Shown here: positions 14,839 to 18,964 of the stretch, piece by piece
How positions within the stretch are numbered: position 1 is the stretch's first letter
Layout: every line of letters starts with the position of its first letter
Origin: DATBAK01 sp036787815
Lineage (GTDB): Bacteria > Actinomycetota > Acidimicrobiia > IMCC26256 > PALSA-610
Assembly: GCA_036787815.1 (NCBI GenBank)
Contig: DAIQOP010000044.1
Coordinates: 1 to 18,964 of the forward strand
Direction: 5' to 3'
Length of the DNA: 18,964 nt
Translations under genes and position numbers: made by a program
The notes under the pieces: generated by a model
Told to the model about the DNA's origin: nothing
The model's input: only the letters and a program-made list of their open reading frames with translations
The model's database searches: none

Positions 14839-15006
14839 ATGAAGGGGCTCGGTCGAGAGCAGCTGATCGAGGTGGCGGTGCTCGTCGCCGGCCTCGTCGT
14901 GAGCTTCGGAGTGATGTCGGCTCACCATCCGTACACCGCGACGATCCTCGGCATGGCTGCCGCGCTCCTGGTGGCGGCGCACATCGTGGTGGTCGCGAGG
15001 CGCTGA
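14839..15006 (+). CDS. Small 55-residue two-helix membrane protein
   Basis: ATG 14839 opens a 55-codon frame to TGA 15006, preceded by GGGAGG (14827-14832) with a six-base spacer. The protein has a short basic N-terminus (MKGLGREQ), a first helix LIEVAVLVAGLVVSFGVM, a turn SAHHPYTA, a second helix TILGMAAALLVAAHIVVV and a basic end ARR. The shape suggests a hairpin in the cytoplasmic membrane with both ends inside. I recognise no family. It follows the CoA-transferase by 78 bases and converges tightly on the AHSA1 gene, with one base between the stop codons. Confidence 0.7.
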   Translation: MKGLGREQLIEVAVLVAGLVVSFGVMSAHHPYTATILGMAAALLVAAHIVVVARR

Positions 15007-15007
15007 G

Positions 15008-15544
15008 TCAGCCGCCGGCCCGGGCCGCTTCCTCCCACCCTTCGGGCGGGCCGACCGTCGCGGCCGCGGGTCCGAGGCGGTCCACGTAGACGGCGTTGAT
15101 CTCGCGCCAGCCCTCGCCCCACGTGGCTTGTGGAACACCATCGAGCTCGTCGGCGAGACGACCGAGACACTCGTGCCACCCCGCACCGTCGCGCGCGGCC
15201 TTGCCGAGCTCTGCGAACGTGTCGGTGAAGACGAGCAGGGTGCCGGCGCCGTCGGGCGTCAGCTCGAAGCGCAGGCGGTCGGTTCCCCAGAGCAGTTCCA
15301 TCACCGCCGGCGGGTCGAAGACCGTCATCTCGCCGTCGAAGCCGTCGCCGTGCGCCTGCATGAACCGCAAGGGCGCGCCGGCGCGCCGCTCGCCGACGAT
15401 CTCGTCGGGGAACCACGCGCCGAGGTGCTCGGGCTCGGTGAGCGCGCGCCACACCTTCTCCGGGGGATGGGCGAACCGGCGCGTGAAGGTGAGCGTGACG
15501 GTCTCGCCGTCGCGGGCCAAGGTGCCGAGGTCGGCATCGAGCAT
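15008..15544 (-). CDS. SRPBCC / AHSA1-like (Activator of Hsp90 ATPase homologue 1) domain protein
   Basis: A 178-residue protein with the AHSA1-type SRPBCC signature: FTRRFAHPPEKVWRALTEPEHLGAWFPDEIVG, then APLRFMQAHGDGFDGEMTVFDPPAVMELLWGTDRLRFEL (described in outline) and LLVFTDTF. The last roughly 25 residues extend past the usual domain. The start is ATG 15544, with GAGGAG eight bases upstream; a longer open frame to 15649 overlaps the ArsR gene and has no family features. It begins 26 bases after the ArsR gene on the same strand. ArsR/AHSA1 pairs are common in actinobacteria, but their substrates and ligands are mostly unknown. Likely a small-molecule binding protein controlled by, or reporting to, its ArsR partner; that is inference. 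Confidence 0.88.
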   Translation of the reverse strand: MLDADLGTLARDGETVTLTFTRRFAHPPEKVWRALTEPEHLGAWFPDEIVGERRAGAPLRFMQAHGDGFDGEMTVFDPPAVMELLWGTDRLRFELTPDGAGTLLVFTDTFAELGKAARDGAGWHECLGRLADELDGVPQATWGEGWREINAVYVDRLGPAAATVGPPEGWEEAARAGG

Positions 15545-15570
15545 GTGTGGTCTCCTCGCGGTCGTCGATC

Positions 15571-15870
15571 TCAGTCGGGCATGTCGTCGAGATGGCGGTC
15601 GAGCGCGTCGAGCCGGTCGCGCCACGCCGCGCGGTAGGGCGTGAGCCACTCCTCGATCTCCGCGAATCCTTCGGGCCGCAAGCGGTAGACCCGCCGCGGG
15701 CCGACGACCCGCACCTCGACCAGGCCGGCCTCGCGCAGCACCCGCAGGTGCTTCGACACACCGGGCTGGCTGATCCCCAGCTCGGTCACGAGATCCCCCA
15801 CCCCGCGCTCGTCGACGAGCAGCAGATCGAGGATGCGCCGTCGATTCGGCTCCGCCAACACATCGAACAC
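15571..15870 (-). CDS. ArsR-family winged-helix transcriptional regulator
   Basis: A 99-residue regulator with the full ArsR winged helix: LAEPNRRRILDLLL, the turn DLVTELGISQPGVSKHLRVLREAGLVEV and the wing VVGPRRVYRLRPEGF, followed by a C-terminal helix rich in W, R and D. There is no CxC metal-binding motif, so it is not a classic arsenic or cadmium sensor; it fits the group paired with AHSA1 proteins. I use GTG 15870 as start. The predicted transcription start falls at about the same base, so the mRNA may be leaderless. GTG 15861, with AGGCGG upstream, is the alternative. It is the first gene of a two-gene operon with the AHSA1 protein and probably represses its own promoter. Confidence 0.9.
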   Translation of the reverse strand: MFDVLAEPNRRRILDLLLVDERGVGDLVTELGISQPGVSKHLRVLREAGLVEVRVVGPRRVYRLRPEGFAEIEEWLTPYRAAWRDRLDALDRHLDDMPD

Positions 15871-15876
15871 CCGCCT

Positions 15877-15916
15877 AATATGCCCTGAAAGCTATATGCC
15901 TGTCAAGCAATATTGC
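15877..15916 (-). promoter_or_regulatory. Promoter and probable operator of the ArsR/AHSA1 operon
   Basis: The minus strand has a perfect -35 box TTGACA (15906-15901), then an 18-base spacer and CATATT (15882-15877) as -10, giving a start near 15870, the ArsR start codon. The stretch is AT-rich against its surroundings. ATATGCC occurs twice as a direct repeat (15878-15884 and 15894-15900 on the plus strand), and the palindrome GCAATATTGC (15907-15916) abuts the -35 box. Either could bind ArsR. Confidence 0.6.
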
Positions 15917-15967
15917 GACGGATCAGTTCGGGCGGATCAGAACTGGCGGAAGTGGGGGCCGATCGCT

Positions 15968-16792
15968 CTAGGCGGGATCGACGGCGAACGCGCCGAACAT
16001 CGGGCGCAGCCAGTCGTCGTCGGAGGCGACCGAACGCCACCCGTCGAGCATTCCCTCGCTCATGTCGTCGCAGCCGTAGCGCAGCGGTCCGTCGTCGTCG
16101 AGGATCGCGTCGACGATACGGCGGGCGGCCTCGCCGGCGGGCGTGTACATGCTGCGGATCCCCTGCCGGCTCTCCCACATCTGCTCGGCCTGCGCCCGGT
16201 ACTGCTCGTGCTCGATCGCGGCCGCCGGTCGATCCGACGCCTCGAGCATGTCGGTGACGATCGGCCCCGGCATGATCTCGACGACCCGGATCCCGAACTG
16301 CGCGACCTCGGTCTGGAGCGATTCGCCGAGCGCGCTCACCGCGGCCTTGCTCGCCCGATACGCACCGAGGAACGGCACCGGCGCGAGGATCGACGACGAG
16401 GTCACGTTGCAGATCACTCCCCCGCCCGAGTCCCGCAGCTTCGGGATCGCGGCTCGGGTCGCGGCGACGAGACCGACGACGTTCGTCTCGAAGATCGTGC
16501 GCCAGAAGTCGACGGGCATCACCTCGAGCGGCAGGTTCTCGCTCTCGACGCCCGCGTTGTTCACGATCACGCGCAGGCCGTCGGGCATCACGATCTCGGC
16601 GTCGGTGACGTCGAGACGCTCGACCCGGAGCGCGCCCTTCGCGGTCGCCGCCTCCTCGACCAGGGTCGCCCCTGCGGCCGGGTCGCGCATCGTCGCGACC
16701 GTGTCGAAGCCCCGCGTCGCCAGCTCCAGGGCGACGGCCCGCCCGATCCCCCTGCTCGCGCCGGTGACCAGCGCAACCCCGTCGACGTCCAC
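15968..16792 (-). CDS. Short-chain dehydrogenase/reductase (classical SDR)
   Basis: A 274-residue SDR with the NAD(P)-binding motif TGASRGIG (10-17), NNAG (78-81), N104, S132 and the Y145-x3-K149 pair in LGAYRASKAAVSALGESL, so all catalytic residues are present. PGPIVTDM follows in the usual place. R14 and R18 near the dinucleotide loop lean towards NADP(H), though weakly. The C-terminal roughly 40 residues (DDDGPLRYGCDDMSEGMLDGW) are less typical. The start is GTG 16792, placed by GGGGGGAATC directly upstream; an open frame continues upstream through the 77-bp repeat but is not real. It diverges from the acyl-CoA dehydrogenase gene, so it may belong to the same catabolic module. Substrate, probably a secondary alcohol or ketone, is unknown. 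Confidence 0.9.
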   Translation of the reverse strand: MDVDGVALVTGASRGIGRAVALELATRGFDTVATMRDPAAGATLVEEAATAKGALRVERLDVTDAEIVMPDGLRVIVNNAGVESENLPLEVMPVDFWRTIFETNVVGLVAATRAAIPKLRDSGGGVICNVTSSSILAPVPFLGAYRASKAAVSALGESLQTEVAQFGIRVVEIMPGPIVTDMLEASDRPAAAIEHEQYRAQAEQMWESRQGIRSMYTPAGEAARRIVDAILDDDGPLRYGCDDMSEGMLDGWRSVASDDDWLRPMFGAFAVDPA

Positions 16793-16813
16793 GATTCCCC
16801 CCGGTTCCCACGG

Positions 16814-16827
16814 TCGCACGCGTGCGA
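16814..16827. promoter_or_regulatory. 14-base perfect palindrome upstream of the SDR gene
   Basis: TCGCACGCGTGCGA is its own reverse complement and lies 22 bases ahead of the SDR start codon, within the leader or near the promoter. It overlaps a sequence (16808-16830) that resembles part of the 77-bp repeat unit (18 of 23 bases). It could be an operator for a dimeric regulator, or a decayed repeat copy. Confidence 0.4.
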
Positions 16828-16834
16828 GTCCAAC

Positions 16835-17002
16835 GCGCACCTGCTCCGAAGACCATGGTTGCATGCTTGCTCGTTGCGGCACGGCGCTTCCACATCGGTC
16901 CCGGGCTGACCGCGCGCCTGCTCCGAAGACCATGGTCGCATGCTTGCTCGTCGCGGCACGGCGCTTCCACATCCGTCCCGGGCTGACCGCGCACCTGCTC
17001 CG
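16835..17002. repeat. 77-bp tandem direct repeat, about 2.2 copies
   Basis: Copies lie at 16835-16911 and 16912-16988 and differ at only four of 77 positions. A third, partial copy (the first 14 bases, GCGCACCTGCTCCG) is at 16989-17002. Each unit includes the six-base palindromes CCATGG, GCATGC and CCCGGG; the second contains GACCATGGTC. The period is not a multiple of three, so the array is not protein-coding, although open frames run through it. It occupies most of the 274-base gap between the divergent SDR and acyl-CoA dehydrogenase genes. Confidence 0.95.
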
Positions 17003-17066
17003 CCATCAGAGCGCTCAGGACCCAACGGCTAGGTTTCGTGCCGCCGACTTCCCGGGAGCCCCGATC

Positions 17067-18275
17067 TTGGACCTGCGTTTCGGCGCCGAGCACGAAGCCT
17101 TCCGTGCCGAGGCGCGCGAGTGGTTGACCGAGCGTCTCACCGGGCCGTTCGCCGCGGTTCGCGGCCGCGGTGGCCCGGGCGACGAGGACGCGTGCGTCGA
17201 GGAACGGCGTGCGTGGGAGCTCGAGCTCGGGGCCGGCGGCTGGATCGGCCTCTCGTGGCCGAAGGAGTACGGCGGCCGCGAGGCGAGCCTGCTCGAGCAG
17301 GTGATCTTCTACGAGGAGTACGCGCGTGCGGGCGGCCCCGGACGGGTCGGGATCGTCGGCGAGGGCCTGCTCGGACCGACCATCGTCCACTTCGGCAGCG
17401 ACGAGCAGAAGCGGCGCTTCCTGCCCGGGATCCTCTCCGGCCGCGAGATCTGGTGCCAGGGCTACTCGGAGCCGAACGCGGGCTCCGACCTCGCGAACGT
17501 GCAGACCCGTGCCGTGCTCGACGGAAACGAATGGGTCGTGACCGGGCAGAAGGTCTGGACCTCGCTCGCGCACTGGGCGCAGTGGTGCTTCGTCATCTGC
17601 CGCACCAACCGCGACGCGCCGCGTCACCGCGGCCTCTCGTACCTGCTCGTGCCGATGGACCAACCGGGAATCGAGATCCGCCCGATCCGTCAGCTCACCG
17701 GCACGTCGGAGTTCAACGAGGTCTTCTTCTCCGAGGCCCGTACCGCCGCCGAGAACGTGGTCGGCGCGGTCGACGACGGCTGGCGGGTCGCGATGGGCAC
17801 GCTCGCGTTCGAGCGCGGTGCGTCGACGCTCGGCCAGCAGCTCGCGTTCGAGAACGAGCTCCGCGAGGTGATCACGGTCGCGCGCCGGCGAGGGCTGCTG
17901 GCGGAGCCGACGTTCCGCCAGCGCGTGGCCGCCTCGTGGATCGAGCTGCAGGTCATGCGCTATCACGCGCTCCGCAGCCTCACCGCGATGGAGCACGGCA
18001 CCGTGTCGCGCGAGACCGCGATCCACAAGCTCTACTGGGCGGGCCTCCACCAACGGCTCGGCGAGCTCGCGGTGGCCGCGCTCGGCAGTGACGCGCTCGT
18101 CGCCGACCCGACCCCCGGCGGGCCCGCCGGCTACAGCGAGGCCTCGGCGTTCGCGCGCCTCTTCCTCTGGTCGCGCGCCGACTCGATCTACGGCGGCTCC
18201 GACCAGATCCAACGCAACGTCATCGGCGAGCGGGCCCTCGGCCTGCCGCCCGAGCCGAAGGTGAGACCGGCATGA
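17067..18275 (+). CDS. fadE30: Acyl-CoA dehydrogenase, FadE30-like
   Basis: A 402-residue flavoenzyme of the acyl-CoA dehydrogenase family. WCQGYSEPNAGSDLA (129-142) and the segment VVTGQKVWTSLAHWAQWCF (158-175) line the FAD and substrate site, and ADSIYGGSDQIQRNVIGER (371-389) is the C-terminal signature. The usual medium-chain catalytic glutamate (YEG) is a glycine here (YGG). E249 in LAFERGASTLGQQ matches the alternative base position seen in isovaleryl-CoA dehydrogenase. From memory, sequence and neighbourhood match mycobacterial FadE30, which desaturates the propionyl side chain of the steroid remnant HIP-CoA. The start is TTG 17067 with GGGAG nine bases upstream; no ATG or GTG fits. The stop overlaps the next gene's ATG (ATGA). 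TAGGTT at 17030-17035 is a possible -10 box. Family certain; the FadE30 assignment is strong but by recall. Confidence 0.88.
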   Translation: MDLRFGAEHEAFRAEAREWLTERLTGPFAAVRGRGGPGDEDACVEERRAWELELGAGGWIGLSWPKEYGGREASLLEQVIFYEEYARAGGPGRVGIVGEGLLGPTIVHFGSDEQKRRFLPGILSGREIWCQGYSEPNAGSDLANVQTRAVLDGNEWVVTGQKVWTSLAHWAQWCFVICRTNRDAPRHRGLSYLLVPMDQPGIEIRPIRQLTGTSEFNEVFFSEARTAAENVVGAVDDGWRVAMGTLAFERGASTLGQQLAFENELREVITVARRRGLLAEPTFRQRVAASWIELQVMRYHALRSLTAMEHGTVSRETAIHKLYWAGLHQRLGELAVAALGSDALVADPTPGGPAGYSEASAFARLFLWSRADSIYGGSDQIQRNVIGERALGLPPEPKVRPA

Positions 18276-18964
18276 GCGGCGTTCTCCCGCAGTATCCCGA
18301 AGGGCACGGGCTCCTCGCAGGGAAGTCGGTGCTCGTGACCGCGGCGGCCGGCACCGGCATCGGCTTCGCGACCGCGAAGCGGTGCGTCGAGGAGGGCGCG
18401 CGCGTCGCGATCAGCGACCTGCACGAACGCCGGCTCGGCGAGGCCGCCGACGCTCTCGCCGAGATCAGCGGTGCACGGCCGGTAGCGATGGTCGGCGACG
18501 TTCGCAACGAGGACGATGTCGCCCGCATGCTCGATGGAACCGTCGCCGAGTACGGACAGCTCGACGTGCTCGTGAACAACGCCGGCCTCGGCGGGACGGC
18601 GCTCCTGGTCGACATGACCGACGATCAATGGTCGAACGTGCTCGACGTGACCCTCAACGGGACGTTCCGGATGACCCGGGCTGCGCTCCGGCTCATGACC
18701 GCCGCGGGCGGCGGCGTGATCGTGAACAACGCGTCGGTGATCGGTTGGCGCGCGCAGGCCGGGCAGGCGCACTACGCCGCGGCCAAGGCCGGCGTGATGG
18801 CGCTGACGCGTTGCGCGGCGATCGAGGCTGCGCCGCACGGTGTCCGCGTGAACGCGGTCGCGCCGAGCTTGGCCATGCATCCGCACCTCGCCAAGGTGAG
18901 CTCGGAGGAGGTGCTCGCCGAGCTGACCACCCGCGAGGCCTTCGGGCGCGCCGCGGAGCCGTGG
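18272..18964 (+). CDS. ipdF: Short-chain dehydrogenase/reductase, IpdF-like, cut by window edge
   Basis: The window contains 231 residues of an SDR with an unusual nucleotide loop, TAAAGTGIG (23-31), in place of TGxxxGIG, then VNNAG (101-105), S155, and Y168-x3-K172 in AQAGQAHYAAAKAGVMALTR. The opening GHGLLAGKSVLVTAAAG, ISDLHERRLGE, VNNASVIGWRAQ and AFGRAAEPW match what I recall of mycobacterial IpdF (Rv3559c), which acts on the 5-oxo/5-hydroxy group of HIP-CoA during steroid C/D-ring breakdown. In mycobacteria ipdF directly follows fadE30, as here. The ATG overlaps the fadE30-like stop by four bases. About 30 C-terminal residues lie beyond the window. The assignment rests on sequence recall plus synteny, and is strong but not computed. 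Confidence 0.87.
   Translation, partial: MSGVLPQYPEGHGLLAGKSVLVTAAAGTGIGFATAKRCVEEGARVAISDLHERRLGEAADALAEISGARPVAMVGDVRNEDDVARMLDGTVAEYGQLDVLVNNAGLGGTALLVDMTDDQWSNVLDVTLNGTFRMTRAALRLMTAAGGGVIVNNASVIGWRAQAGQAHYAAAKAGVMALTRCAAIEAAPHGVRVNAVAPSLAMHPHLAKVSSEEVLAELTTREAFGRAAEPW

Noticed and set aside
16835..16988. The 77-bp repeat as duplicated tRNA genes or a CRISPR array
   Set aside because: The length suggests tRNA, but I find no acceptor stem, T-loop GTTCGA sequence or cloverleaf on either strand, and there are no unique spacers between copies.
15903..18212. Minus-strand frame of 769 codons containing a repeated peptide
   Set aside because: The peptide repetition is only the 77-bp DNA repeat read in successive frames; the SDR and acyl-CoA dehydrogenase frames are clearly the real ones.

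Overview
The window is very GC-rich and densely coded. Many genes start with GTG or TTG, at least one transcript looks leaderless, and most genes belong to CoA-ester or steroid-type catabolism. Together with a PimB-like GT4 glycosyltransferase and a FadE30/IpdF-like pair, this points to a high-GC actinobacterium. An Acidimicrobiia- or Mycobacteriales-like origin is my inference; the window has no rRNA or other marker gene. I see no tRNA, rRNA, CRISPR array, transposase or phage gene.

Layout. (1) Positions 1-4499, minus strand: a tight five-gene run of ferredoxin-reductase-type flavoprotein, MFS transporter, PimB-like glycosyltransferase, small polytopic membrane protein and SRPBCC protein (cut by the window edge). 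Junctions are short gaps or a 20-base overlap. (2) 4629-9347, plus strand: a catabolic operon of NDP-forming acyl-CoA synthetase, crotonase-fold protein, SCP2-thiolase-like protein and its DUF35/OB-fold partner. (3) 9407-11092: a sulfotransferase-like protein, a 45-residue minus-strand gene with a strong ribosome binding site, and a MerR-type regulator with two HTH-like segments. A perfect 9-bp inverted repeat lies between the last two. (4) 11129-14760: a divergent pair, amidohydrolase-2 and a two-domain class III CoA-transferase. (5) 14839-15870: a 55-residue two-helix membrane protein facing an ArsR/AHSA1 pair. (6) 15968-18964: an SDR divergent from a FadE30-like acyl-CoA dehydrogenase that overlaps an IpdF-like SDR (cut by the window edge). 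A 77-bp tandem repeat lies between the divergent genes.

How it fits together. The FadE30/IpdF-like pair is the clearest pathway clue: in mycobacteria this pair acts on the steroid C/D-ring remnant (HIP-CoA). The synthetase, crotonase, thiolase/DUF35, CoA-transferase and amidohydrolase genes suit activation and shortening of acyl-CoA intermediates, but their substrates cannot be read from sequence. The best candidate for something undescribed is a shared promoter/operator-like element, TGAC-N6-GTCATAYT. It lies 62 and 60 bases upstream of the starts of the synthetase and the CoA-transferase, which are 7.8 kb apart, so the two units may be co-regulated, perhaps by the MerR or another regulator.
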